A stretch of 64,000 nt of DNA. It comes from Climacteris rufus (taxonomy: Eukaryota; Chordata; Aves; Passeriformes; Climacteridae). The position numbers were made by a program, and so were the translations under genes. Below the pieces are notes generated by a model. That model was not told the DNA's origin, searched no databases, and worked only from the letters and a program-made list of their open reading frames with translations. Shown here one piece after another: positions 50,801-62,358 of the stretch (the first letter of the stretch is position 1; each line of letters opens with the position of its first letter). The stretch lies in assembly GCA_013398175.1 (NCBI GenBank), contig VZRZ01007772.1, positions 1 through 64,000 on the forward strand, written 5' to 3'.

Positions 50801-53529
50801 GAAGTACAGAGAAGTGGGTCAAGATACACCACCATTATTTCACAGATCAAGGATCCCAGGCACACCAAACTCACCGGCAGTGAGAGCAGTCCAGGACACA
50901 TAAAGCCCTCTCCCTACCACCCACAATTTAGTTTTTTTCCACAACACAGTAAGAAAAGCTTATGCTAAAGAAAGTTAAGAGTAATGTGGAATAATTTCAA
51001 GCTCTTAAGAGGATACATGAGACAACCGTCACCCAGTGCACAAAGGTCAGTGGTGATGTGCAGAACTGCTCAGGACACTGAGAGCAGAAAAGCTGGCCTT
51101 GCTCCCATTGAAGTGAGATTCTGTGTGCCCTGACTGCTGGTATGCTACTGACTGGGCCCTGAGTTTACCCAGGTGTAATTAGCCTCAAAGGCTCACAGCC
51201 TCAGGAGAAGGTGGGGATTGCTGTGGCACGTCAGGCACTGCAGCAGCAAAAGGACCATGTACTTCCTCAGCAACCAGCCAGGGGTTTACAGGCACTTGTG
51301 CTTAGCTCTCCTACCCACAAGTTTTTCCAGCTTTGCTCAAGTTTTTCCATCCTCTCCTTTACAAACATGTCAGTTCTCATTTTAACTTTGCCCTCAAAAT
51401 GAATTATTTCTAGGCTACTTGTGATATTTTAAGCCTTGCTACACCCTCAGAGACTATTATCTCTCTGCTTCCCCATGTAAATAAAGCTTGGAGACAGAGC
51501 TCATGCGAGGGTCATGGCACACATGATCTCTGCTGGAGAACTGCATCTCAGGACTTGCAGTCTTCTTCTACCTTCACAATAAAGCAAAGGTCTTTCCCTG
51601 TATTTTCAACAAAACTTGCATCTGCTAGCCAAGGTCTGTTCAGATTACATTTTTGTTAAAGACTTATATCATAAGGTAGGTAAAGACTTTTTACACTACT
51701 TAATGTTTTCAAAAACTAAAATGTTGTAAGGCAAATTAAGTGCTTTATCACTGACTTTCAATTAAAGTGTTTCATGATTATGGAAGAAACCCTTTCCCTT
51801 TATTTGCTCTGAAATCACTAGTCACTCACTACCACAGTTCCTCAAAACTACTGAGGCATTTGTTATCAGCTGCTCCAGAAGAAAGGCACAACTAGCCCTG
51901 AAATCCAAGTCTTACCACCCTATACTGAAGCAGATCAACAGAACATAAAAAGAACCAGGGAGCTGGACCAGTAACCTGCTGCAGTAATAAGTCAAGCAGC
52001 TACACATACTCCAAAACATATCAGACCATTTCTGTGGCAGATTTTCTTATTGTCACTTCATGCCCCAATACTTTTGTGTCTCGAGTCCTGCAGAGCCTGA
52101 GAAGTGTGCAGAAACTCCTACCACACCAAAACAGTGTGTTTTACATTAATGAGCAAGAGTTTGAGCAACCACACATGACCAAGTACTGTGTTCGCTGTTA
52201 CTTTTTCGTGAGGCCACTCTTCTTATCCATAGCAAAGGGGGATCAAAACAGATATTTTTTATTGTTTGTCGTTTCATTTCAGACGCATGAAAATCATGAC
52301 AATGCGTACTGCCCATAAGCTCTGCCCACTGGGGGATATTTACTATTTAATGACTCACTGAGGAGGGTTCCCTTAACAAGTACAAAGCCAAGAAACCAGT
52401 CACCATGCCTGCTTCCTGCCAATTGCCATTCCCTTCCTTAATGGGCCTGTCGAAAGCGTGTCAAATACTAGGTGGACCTAGCAGTTTGCAGCCAAGCTGC
52501 TCCTCCCATTCTCTGGACACTTTACCCTAACTACATAACTAATCCTTGGCAAAGAGAGACAGCAAGCAGTGCTTTTTGCACACCTCCTTGGATTCACAGT
52601 CCAACTCAGTAACTGAGATGACCAAAGAAGCAGGATGGCAATCTGCTCAAGCAGACAAATAAAAGCCTGCAGGTTCTCCAAAAGCTTAGTCCATACTTTT
52701 GAGAGAAAATTCCTCCCAATGTGTTCAGGATTTTAAGGGCTACTTTCAGGTAACACCTGAAAGCCTTAATGACAGTGAGTGGCAACTCCCAAGTTTTTAA
52801 CAATTCCCTGGGAAACTGCATCCCCAGACTAAACAATGTACATACAGCAAAACTTCACCTTGTCTCTTATATTCCAGCAAAAAGAGCCCCGGTTCAACAG
52901 TCAGCCCTTGGAAGGAACATGTGGGACAATTGTGGTGCTCGTGTTTTCAATCCAAAGGCACACAGACAGATCCTCTGACTTTCCTTCTCTTTCAAAAGCA
53001 AAAGGATTGTTTTCCAAGTCTATGAAAGCAAACGATGTTCCTATATATTTCCAAACTGCACATCAAACTCTTTGTAGGTTACACTGTAAGTTCATCAACA
53101 GGAAGAGCTGCACATTGCAAGTGATGAAGCTTCAGAGGCAAAAGCAGCTAATGAAATACATCAAGAAATCCACAGAAAATCCTAACTCCACATGCATTTC
53201 TCAGTAAGACTACAGAGAAAAGAGGTGGGAACAGAAATTGAAAGGAGCCTTCTCAGGCAAACCAGGTGAATTCCTGTTAGGACAGGCAGCCTAACTCTAT
53301 TATCCCTCAATCTTTAGCTCCCCAAATTCACTCTGAGTGATGTCCATTTGAGCACTGCTGTGGACCTTTGCTTTTCTGCACTTCACAGTTTGAGGTATGC
53401 AATCTGCTGTGCATCCACAGACAGTTCATATCCACTTGTTCTGGTTTTCCTGCTCATTTTTCACTTCCCAGCAGTCTCTTGGAATACAACTACATGTAAC
53501 ACAGTGTTTCAATGAATACTTCAAAGGCC

Positions 53530-53712
53530 ATTATCAATACTTTGAAGGTCATGGAGAGCAGCCCTCTGGAGAAGGACTTGGGGGTGATGGTCGACAGAAA
53601 ACCCAATCCGAGCTGGCAGTGTGCACTCACAGCCCAGGAAGCCAACCACATCCTGGCCTGGATCAAAAGGAGCATGGCCAGCAGGTTACAGGAGGTGATC
53701 TGCTCTTGCTGG
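53530..53712 (+). mobile_element. CR1 LINE internal fragment
   Basis: The run from ctctggagaaggacttgggg through gccagcaggttacaggaggt matches the part of avian CR1 near the end of ORF2, in + orientation. It lacks the 3' tail. Open frames of 124 and 157 codons across it are remnants or chance frames of this element. Confidence 0.75.
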
Positions 53713-55959
53713 TCTTCCTGTGTCAATTACCTGTCCTCTACAGCTATCCACTTGGCAAACAGAACCTGTGAAACAATTACCTCAAAAGCAACCCACCAAA
53801 ACAAGGCTTGCTTTTTGGTCACCTCAGTTCCCCAGTTCAGCTTGCCACACAACTGCCTCTGCCTTCCAGTTGTGAAGAGGCAGAAGAGAAAAAGGGAAGA
53901 ATGTTCCTGTACTTACAGAGGTGAATGCAACCTCAAAATCCACTTTGTTAGCCTATCTAGGGAAGCTCTTCTACATTCTCCTTGAATACAGACTGCCCAG
54001 GGACTATCTCATCCAATTCTGGGAGTGACAGAGAGAATCCAAATCCCTTTTTCTGAAAAGTGGATCAGAATTTGCATGCATTGATAAACATATTATCACA
54101 CAATAGGATTACATTCCTTGTCATTCTTGCCCCCAAATCACACTACTTTGGTGACTTAGCCTTGATCATATGTGGTTTCATTTCTCTTCCAGACATTTCC
54201 TTGTGTCAGTTCCCAAGATTACACTGTTATTATTCATGCCCATTGCACAACTTCAAAATGCAGCCCATGTCTATCAATCCAGCATTTTGTATTGTCCAGT
54301 TCTTGAACAACTTCTCAGTTTTCATTTGAAACACAGATTCCTCGAGTTTGCTCATCCTGATTCAATTTTATGGTGTAAACAATACCTGCACCACTTTCGG
54401 TCTTGAGAAACACTCCTTGCAAGCACCTTTCAACTCAATAGTTCCTCTTCTGACTCAAATCTGTTGATGCTTCCTCTCCTTCATACTATTCTTTACCCAA
54501 GTGCCAGCTCTTGCACTAATTCTCCAGTATTTCCACCTTAAAAATAAATGTGATCCCTTATCAAGTTCCCTGCAGATTAGAGCTACTCCATTTCTTTCAC
54601 AGAGAAAGGAATGCAATCACTTATTCTTACAAAAGATGCAGGTCAGTCAGGCATGATCTATCTTTAGCAAATGCACATAGGACTTAGGCTACTTAGTTTC
54701 GTGTTGTTAATTAATTCTTTCCTTCAAAAATTCTCTAGAGTCTGCCATACTACTGATGTCAAACTCATTAGGCTATAGTTGTGCAGCTCCTTGCCTCCAG
54801 TTCTTTTAAGAAACGTTTTCCATAGTTCAGTAGAAAATCTGCTAAGTCAGAGGCAGAATATATTTAAAATTAGATTTCTGGTTAGCTTTCCCTTAGGAAG
54901 CCTGGCTGCTTGTGGTTCTACCCACTGTCATTCTATTCCTGCAATTCTCCCTGTGACACAGCTACCCTGTCCCTTCCAAAAATTGCCTTCCTATCCAACT
55001 TCTCCAGGTCATTTCTTGAGATAAAGAAAACATCAGTTCAGAGGCATTCCGACCTAATTTTTGATAACACCTCAAAACGTCCTTCTACAAACATTTTACT
55101 GGCAACAAAATAAAATTCACTGCTGCTAATTGATAGTTAAGGGTTGATTGGGTTTTTTGTTCTTTTTTTTCTTGCATCAATGCTGCTTAGTGTACAAGAA
55201 AGTAGATACAGATTCCAGAAGAAGAGCAGAAGAAATAAAAACCTAAGGCTTTTCCAAGAAGCCAAAAACATGGGGAGGGCAAAAATATGCTCTTTCCCCT
55301 ACAGACACCCAGCTAAGGCTCACCTTCTAGCAGCCTTTGACAAGAAAGTGCCTGATAAATATCACAAACCTGGCAACCTAGATGATCTAATTACTTCACA
55401 GGAACTGATCCCATGAACATCCATATGTGAGCAGCCCCCAAACACCCTGAAGAGAAAGGATGTATTAGAAAACCACACACATCTTTCAGAAATTGAGTTA
55501 CTGCACTTTCGCCTCTGAGGAATTGTGCTTGGTTTTTTTGCTGAAGCAATAATTTAATTCTCAGCTACCTTGTATGGAATGTGTTTATGTCAGATCAACC
55601 CTTGTATAACAATAACTATCACTCTCATCAGTGCTCTGGCAACATTGGTAAAGGCCAAGAAGTCTCTATGGAAAAAGACTCACTGGAAGTACAACATTCT
55701 GTCTATCTGCTCTTGTCACAGCAAAGCAGCTGTGTGTGCAGCCCAGCTGGGCAACCACACCTCCTGCTTCAAGGGTTAAGAAAAAATCAAAATAATCAGA
55801 GCATAAAACACTTATGAAATACATAACATAAAATCCTTCTACCTTACAGGCCACAATAAGCAGTCAAGCATTTATGAAAGAAGGGAAGAGGCAGGCAAAG
55901 AAAGCTCAGATCCAGGGTGGTCTCGCACCCTGGGGCTGTTTGGTACAAGATGTTCCTGT

Positions 55960-56383
55960 GAGCGCTCAACGCTGGGCCGCCAGGGAGAGAGCAAGGTAGA
56001 TTAAAACACCATTTGGGGGTTTTCCTCAGAGTTCTCTGTCTGAACGCATTAAGCACGCCCGAGCCGAAGCAGACCCGGGTGCCCGGTGTGCAGCGGCGCC
56101 CCGCACTGCCGGAGCTCACCCCGCCGGCCCTCGCTCCGCCTCCCCCCGCCGGGAGCGCCGAGGCCGCGGACGGAGGCAGCTCCGTGAGCACGACCTGCCC
56201 GGGGCCAGCCGAGTCACGGCCCAGCCAGGCATCCCCGGCCGGGGGAGGCCGCGGCCGAGCGGGGCCTCGCCGGCTCCCAGCCCCTCCCTGACGGCCCCCT
56301 GAGCACACCGAAGCCCCCCGGCTCCCGCAGGGGCTCCCGCAGCCGGGCAGGCGCCGCTCGGCGCGGGGGAGGGCCGGGAGCAA
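55960..56383 (-). promoter_or_regulatory. AVL9: CpG island, AVL9 promoter side
   Basis: The sequence becomes abruptly GC- and CpG-rich from about 55960 and reaches long runs of CCG and GGC before it is cut by the N gap. AVL9 exon 1 has not yet appeared at this point, and its position upstream of exon 2 fits a promoter or first exon here. I found no AVL9 N-terminal coding sequence on the visible side. Confidence 0.65.
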
Positions 56384-56859
56384 NNNNNNNNNNNNNNNNN
56401 NNNNNNNNNNNNNNNNNNNNNNNNNNNNNNNNNNNNNNNNNNNNNNNNNNNNNNNNNNNNNNNNNNNNNNNNNNNNNNNNNNNNNNNNNNNNNNNNNNNN
56501 NNNNNNNNNNNNNNNNNNNNNNNNNNNNNNNNNNNNNNNNNNNNNNNNNNNNNNNNNNNNNNNNNNNNNNNNNNNNNNNNNNNNNNNNNNNNNNNNNNNN
56601 NNNNNNNNNNNNNNNNNNNNNNNNNNNNNNNNNNNNNNNNNNNNNNNNNNNNNNNNNNNNNNNNNNNNNNNNNNNNNNNNNNNNNNNNNNNNNNNNNNNN
56701 NNNNNNNNNNNNNNNNNNNNNNNNNNNNNNNNNNNNNNNNNNNNNNNNNNNNNNNNNNNNNNNNNNNNNNNNNNNNNNNNNNNNNNNNNNNNNNNNNNNN
56801 NNNNNNNNNNNNNNNNNNNNNNNNNNNNNNNNNNNNNNNNNNNNNNNNNNNNNNNNNNN
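56384..56859. other. Assembly gap (476 N)
   Basis: A run of unknown bases inside the CpG island. GC-rich promoters are often lost in short-read assemblies. It probably contains AVL9 exon 1 and its transcription start. The N count may not reflect the true length. Confidence 1.
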
Positions 56860-56969
56860 AAAAGGAAGGCTGGGCCTTGTTTCAGTACGGTTTAGAAGGC
56901 TTGGGGGCTGAAGGGTGAACATGAGAGAAAAATCAAGGTAAAGTTTCTTCCCTCAGCGCTGTTCTGCTG

Positions 56970-57345
56970 CTAAAACTCCAGGAGAGGAGGCTCGGGGGGA
57001 CCTCGTCGCTCTCTCCAAGTACCTGAAGGGAGGTTGTAGCCGCTGGGGGCCGATGTCTTCTACCGGGGCTGCAGTGAGAGGACAAGAGGAAATGGCCTTA
57101 AGCTGAGACAGGGGACATTCAGATCAGGTATTAGAAAAAAAAAAAATTCCACGGTTAGAGTGGTCAGGCATTGGAATAGCCTACTCAGGCAGGTGGTGGA
57201 GTCAGCGTCCGTGGAGATGTTTATGAGGCGTCTGGATTTGGCTCTGGGAGACGCAGTTAACACTGTTAGTGCTGGGTGCACAGTTGGACTGGATGGTCTT
57301 AAAGGTCTCTTCTAACTTGGATGATTCTATGATTCTGTAAGCATG
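56970..57345 (+). mobile_element. CR1 LINE 3' end
   Basis: Starts near tccaggagaggaggctcggg and runs through gtacctgaagggaggttgta to the typical end ggatggtcttaaaggtctct ... gattctatgattctg. It is + orientation, close to the gap. It is 5'-truncated and noncoding, with an A12 interruption at about 57136. Confidence 0.9.
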
Positions 57346-59102
57346 TGTTAGCATACCCTAGAAGGAAGACAGTTCAAAGACTTGTCCAAGAGTGCAGGCA
57401 AATTTAGCATGAGGGGAAAAAAATTTAAAAATCTATATCTTGCTGCACTCAGACCATGCTCCCTCTTTAAGCTTTGTTATGATTCAGTTCTGACTGCTTG
57501 AACCAACAGCATTTGGTAGAAGCTGTACTCTTAATAATGAAGATTCTCCGTGGAAATCGGAGGAAGTAATCTTAAAGAAAATCTCATCACTAGCATGGTA
57601 CCCAGGGGCTGGAATTATAACAATACAGCATGTAATTACATATTGTTTCACAGCTTCAACAGAAGTGCTGTTACAGAAAAAGTATACTGCAGGGAACACA
57701 GAATAAGCTCCAAGGAGCAATCCTTCGGGCAAAGGAATAGTATTAGCCTATACTAAACTGACTGGTTAGTATAATTTCAAAAAAAAGAAAAATATATGCA
57801 ATATTGGCCATTATCTCCTGCAGTAATGAGATATCCCCCCAAAGATGCAGGGGATTGTTTATGGTTCCTTCTCATTTCATTCAGGAAAGTGCAGTCTGGC
57901 ATCACTTACTATTATGGATTATGCATTATAGAAGCATCTCAGTGATACTACTGGATAATGGTGGCTTATGGCTTCTCTGAATAGATTATTAAATTTTTTT
58001 TTTTCTGCTTGAAATTCTCTTTCCTGCTAAAGCTATAAAAATGTTGAACTGACAAAATCAGTCTGGTCTAGGAAAACTAACTAGTTGACATCTTCTGTGT
58101 TGTTTTCACTACTCATACTGCACATATTTATAAGAAAGAAAGGAAAGGCAGAGCTGCTATGAAACAGCTCTTGGAAAAGTCTCAGGCAGAATTTTCCTAA
58201 AGGAATTCTCTTTCTCCGTGCATAGCTAACAAATAGCAATGAAAACTCAGCCCTTCTGTTCTTCTGTTACTCAGAGATTTTGCTTAAGAACCACCAGCTA
58301 CAATATCATTACTGTAGTAATCATAGTTTCTTAGTCATTCTTCAATTCATAGCAATATTGGATGGCAATCTCACTTCGTGTTTGCAGTAGGGTTTTTTTG
58401 AGGCTCTTATCCAAAAGAAATGCTGTAATCCCCCATGAAAGTTAAAATAACCTTTTTTTGTTTTTTGCAGTCAACAGGACCAAATGTTGAGTTGTACATT
58501 TAGTTGCATTAGAAGGGCACCATGATGTAGGCAGGGTCCCAAAAAGGCTTCCCCATGGAAAATACTGCACTTAGTCCTTTGGAAGATTGATAGGACTCTC
58601 AAGCGTGCAGGCAAAAAAAGGGGAGTTGGATTGTTGAGGAGGTTTGCAGACACAAATGCAATATATCTTCTCCTGCAGCTTTGGAGAGGCTTAGATTTGG
58701 ATGACAGAAACATAGCTCTCAGATCCTGGCTGTTCTTCCCACACACACCCTCTGTTGTCCTGTCCACTGCTGACACTTTTCCTCCCCCAGGGTTCCTGCT
58801 TACTTTGGCTGGAAGGGTTTACAGACCTGTGGCTCCTGCTTCTTCAGGTCAGATGAGACATTTTAGAAGAAGATAACTGGTCAGAATCATTTCCTTAGAA
58901 AACATTGATTGTGAGTAGTAAAGCAGAGATTTGTTCCAGTGGGTTTTGAGCAGAGCAGAAAGAAGCTTGTGACCCCTGGTGCAGCTGTTAATTATTTGTG
59001 AAGTAGAAACTGCTCTTTGGGGCCCCTGATCCAAATGCTCCCCTCCAAACACTAGCCATGAAAGGTGATTGTTTTATTATAATTCTGTGCTGTTTTCCTC
59101 AG
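57346..59102. other. Noncoding sequence left of the PDE1 exon relic
   Basis: AT-rich sequence with short open frames only. I looked here for other PDE1 exons and for LSM5 coding sequence and recognised neither. The last 30 bases form a pyrimidine-rich acceptor (tgtgctgttttcctcag). Confidence 0.6.
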
Positions 59103-59251
59103 ATCCCCATCTCTGCCCTGGTGTCCTTTGTGGAAGCTCTGGAAGTTGGTTACAGCAAACACAAAAATCCTTATCACAACCTAGTGCACACTGCAGATGT
59201 GACACAGACAGTCTGTTATCTCCTTTTCTCCTTTTCAAGGCTGACGTAGCA
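59103..59251 (+). pseudogene. Relic of a PDE1 (PDE1C-like) catalytic exon
   Basis: After a good acceptor (gttttcctcag) the + strand reads IPISALVSFVEALEVGYSKH, KNPYHNLVHTADVTQTV and CYLL. This is the start of the PDE1 catalytic domain with its HNxxH metal-site motif, and it is closest to PDE1C. It then breaks: CTCCTTTT is present twice in tandem (59220-59235), which shifts the frame and gives a stop at 59247-59249. Removing the extra 8 bases gives exactly 141 nt (47 codons) ending in Lys-Ala-Asp-Val-Ala, where PDE1C has KTGVA. The next bases are ctgagta where a donor gtgagta would be expected. His after TV has become Cys and Ala after VH has become Thr. No other PDE1 exon is seen nearby. Retained splice acceptor means it came from DNA duplication, not a retrocopy. 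Confidence 0.85.
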
Positions 59252-61404
59252 CTGAGTACAGGAGACAGATAAAGCCAGACAACACTGACAGGAATGGATT
59301 GAAGGCTTAAACAAAAAGAAATAATGAGCATATGGTACATTCCCACAGTGGTTGTCAAGACAGACAACAAATATCTTTGAAGGTGGGCTAGAGAAATTGG
59401 AAGCAGACAGATTCCAGAGGGATGATCAGCCATTGCAGTTTGGGTTTGGCTGGCAGCTCAGAAAGGTGCTGGCCCACTCAGAGGGGAGGGTAAATGATAG
59501 TGAAGGCTTGAAGTGTGCAGGATACACATGTATCTTGTTCTTTTCCTTTTCCTGCTTCTGGTTATTGCTTCAACCAGAAAAGGAAACAAAATGCCCTTTA
59601 GTCTGATCCTGTGTGACAGCTTTTTGGCTTCATCTTTTCCCAGCATCTCATTTGCCCTTGGCCCCTGCGTTGGCAGAAGCACAGGGGCAGGGGTATCAGT
59701 GAAAGGGAGATTCATGTGTTCCATGTTTTGCACTGTTCCCTCTTGTCACACCATGGCCATTCAGGGGTTGCTCTCTTTGTGGCTGGTACTTCTGTTCTAT
59801 TGTGCTTCAGTTCACCGAGGTCTCTTCACTAACAAGCAAGCAGGAGCAGCCAGGGTAAGCATTTCCAGGTTCAGGAACAGAGCAGACACATGAACCCAGA
59901 TCAGCAGAGGTTGGGGCTCTTATTGCAACTGAGGCCTTCTTGAACCCTCAGTCATTCCAGTCATGCACAACCATTCCAAGCCCCATAACTAGGAGCTGTT
60001 GAAGAAAAGGAATGAGAGAAACCCATGGTTGAACACGTTTTGACCCAACCAAATTCCAACCCTGTTTCTGGTGCCATGAGTGCCTTAGATGGGCTATACA
60101 AAATCCCCATTAAAGTTGTCAGTCAACAGCATTTGTGGCAATACTTGTGTTTCCTTCTGTGTGTTGGTAAGACCTTTTTCTGCACAGCTTGCTGAGGAAC
60201 CTGAAGAAGTGGTGCTGCCAGCATGTACCATGTGGGGGAGCATAGGACAGAGAGGTGTAAGCTAACAAGGCATAGCACAGCTTCTGCCAAGCCTTTTGGG
60301 CCAGCTTCTACAACTGTGGAGCTGCTTACACTCAGGAACAATCTTTTGTGCATATGGTCTGTCTTTTTGCAGTCCCTTGATTGCCACATGGATGTTGTTT
60401 TCAGTTCTGAGGCCAGACCTTCCCTGAGGAGTCACATGCTCCAGGGCCTCCTGTAAACATGTCCTGAGTCTCCTGTGTTGAATGCAGACTGCACCTGTGA
60501 CTTGTGGTGTTTACTGAAGACAGATTTGGAAGGATTCAGGCTTTATCTGTCTCAAGAGTTGATCCAGACTGCTCAGTTTTGATGGAATTTTGTCAGTTGC
60601 TCCTGATTGTGTCTGAAGTAAATAGAAATTAGGTTAGATTGGCCACTAATACAGCTGCCTACTCAAAATCTCCCATTAATCATAAATTGTTCACTGCTGC
60701 TTTTAGGGCCATTAGTAAATGAAAATGCACTGAAGGCTGGAGTCAGGAAGATAAATACAATGTTGATGAATGCATATTGCAATGGATCCCATTTTTTCCT
60801 CTCAAAATGTGGAAGAAGGGCAGTTTTCCCTTGGGGCTACTCTGCTCTGGAAAGTGTCTGGGTGGAAACAGCTGCCCAAGTGCAGCAGCCCTGATGCCTG
60901 TATATGTTCCAAACTGCCTTTTTGCAGCTTGCTGCTTCTCATTCTGTCAGTCATTAGCTGTGCCATTCCAATGCTCTGCTTTCACAGCTTGTCTAGATAT
61001 GGAAGGTGATACTGGCTTTTGAAGTGTCCCCTGGTGTCATGGGAGAAGTTCATTACAGCCCATCTTCCTGTAGGTGATGGAATAGATTCGATGATCAACA
61101 TTTCATCTGTCTGTGGCTCACTAGTATTGCATCTGTGCTATGACAGATCTGGTCTCCTTCTGCAGGCCTTCAGCACAAGTAATGGACAAAATCCATAACT
61201 GCAGTGTGCTTTTTACTTACACTGGAAAACCCCAAGTTCTGGCAACATTACTTTCATCCTCTCCTAACCTGCAATCAGGGTACAACATAGCTGAGCCACC
61301 TGCAACAGGTTAGACCTTTTCCATACACTCAGCTGTTGGAAATACCTAGGTTATTTTTCAACATTTTATAAACTTTTTGGCTGAGCTGGCTGAAAGATTC
61401 TGGT
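59252..61404. other. Noncoding sequence, no gene recognised
   Basis: Moderate GC, with several open frames up to 126 codons and no resemblance to known families. I saw no splice-bounded conserved segment and no second PDE1 exon. No clear repeat tail is present until the CR1 at 61405. Confidence 0.5.
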
Positions 61405-61930
61405 GACAGTTACCCCACCTGGAGTACTACATTAGAGGGCGCAGTCTCCAGCACAGGAAAAACATAAACCTGTTGTTGTACATTCAGAGGAGGGCCACCA
61501 AGATGATTAGAGGGGTGGAGCACTTCTCCTATGAGGAAAGACTGAGTGAATTGGGATTGTTCAGCCTGGAGAAGGCTGAGAGAAGGGTGCCCGAATTATG
61601 GTCTTCCGGTACCTGAAGGGAGTCTCCAAGTGCTTGTATTGCCAGGACAAGGGGGATTGGATTCAAACTGAAAGACAGTAGGTTTCAATTAGTTTTTAGG
61701 AAAAAAAATTCTTCACTGTGAGGCTGATGAGGCACTGAGAAGAGTGTCTCACTCTTCTCAGAGAAGAGAAGCGCAGAGAAGCTGTGCTTGCCCCATTGCT
61801 TGGAGTGTTCAAAGCCGCGTTGGATGGGGCTTTGAGTAACCTGGTCTAGTGAAAGATGGCCCTGCCCATGACAGGGGGTAGAACCAGAAGATCTCAAAGG
61901 TCCCTTCCAACCTAAACCATTCTATGTTGT
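61405..61930 (+). mobile_element. CR1 LINE 3' region
   Basis: From about gtgacagttaccccacctgg through ttcagcctggagaaggctga and gccctgcccatgacaggggg to ccaacctaaaccattctatg. It is a + orientation CR1 tail of about 520 bp, 5'-truncated and noncoding. Confidence 0.9.
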
Positions 61931-62100
61931 CCTACTGACACGCTAATGCTTTGCAAAAATCCGTGTTTAGTGAAAAAGCCTTTGGAAAAAATCTTAGGTG
62001 GCGTAAATAAACGCGGGGTATTGTCCATGGCGCCTAGCTCCCCCTACCGCTTCAGCAGCTCACCGCCGCGCAGCGGAGTTTTCCACAGGGCACCTGAGCG

Positions 62101-62220
62101 GGTAGGAAATGCAAACGCAGAGGAAAATAAAAAGGAAATCGGTAGGAAATGCAAACGCAGAGGAAAATAAAAAGGAAATCGGTAGGAAATGCAAACGCAG
62201 AGGAAAATAAAAAGGAAATC
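62101..62220. repeat. Perfect tandem repeat, 3 x 40 bp
   Basis: Three identical 40-base units, each beginning ggtaggaaatgcaaacgcag and ending aaaaaggaaatc. They lie about 140 bases before the candidate start codon. Each unit contains an octamer-like ATGCAAAC. Perfect identity means recent expansion or an assembly effect. Confidence 0.95.
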
Positions 62221-62251
62221 TCTACTTCATCGCTTTGCACGCCGCGCGGGT

Positions 62252-62257
62252 CACGTG
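62252..62257. promoter_or_regulatory. E-box CACGTG
   Basis: Palindromic CACGTG in context gtCACGTGgg, a USF/MYC-family type site, about 100 bases before the candidate start. Confidence 0.45.
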
Positions 62258-62269
62258 GGCACCCCTCCG

Positions 62270-62274
62270 CCAAT
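62270..62274 (+). promoter_or_regulatory. CCAAT box
   Basis: CCAAT in context ccgCCAATggg, an NF-Y type site, about 85 bases before the candidate start codon in a TATA-less CpG promoter. Confidence 0.45.
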
Positions 62275-62306
62275 GGGAGCCCGCCCAGGCCGCTCGCGAG
62301 GCTTCG

Positions 62307-62320
62307 GTCTCCATGGCAAC
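62307..62320. promoter_or_regulatory. RFX X-box-like palindrome
   Basis: GTCTCCATGGCAAC; the reverse complement is GTTGCCATGGAGAC. Two half sites are separated by AT, with one mismatch to the usual GTTNCC-AT-RGNAAC consensus. RFX factors bind such sites in promoters of cilium genes. Confidence 0.5.
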
Positions 62321-62358
62321 GCGCGGCCCGCAGCCGTCGGGGCGCCGGCGGAGCCGCC

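Larger units (their letters stand above)
42002..56383 (-). other. AVL9: AVL9 intron 1 (plus promoter-proximal sequence)
   Basis: About 14 kb of AT-rich sequence lies between exon 2 and the CpG-island promoter. It holds a minus-strand CR1 at 47735-47880, a plus-strand CR1 fragment at about 53530-53712, A16 at 47585-47600 and a small local repeat near 47970. None of the open frames resembles a known protein. The exact 5' end of the intron is hidden in the gap. Confidence 0.7.

Noticed and set aside
53512..53985. 157-codon + strand frame
   Set aside because: Its first part is CR1 ORF2 remnant and the rest is unrelated intron sequence. Not a gene.
55844..56383. 179-codon - strand frame next to the gap, considered as AVL9 exon 1
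   Set aside because: It does not contain the AVL9 N-terminal sequence leading into VEFSYPPL and has no fitting donor, so it is CpG-island noise.
56116..56922. 268-codon - strand frame
   Set aside because: Most of it is translated N from the assembly gap, so it is not evidence for a protein.
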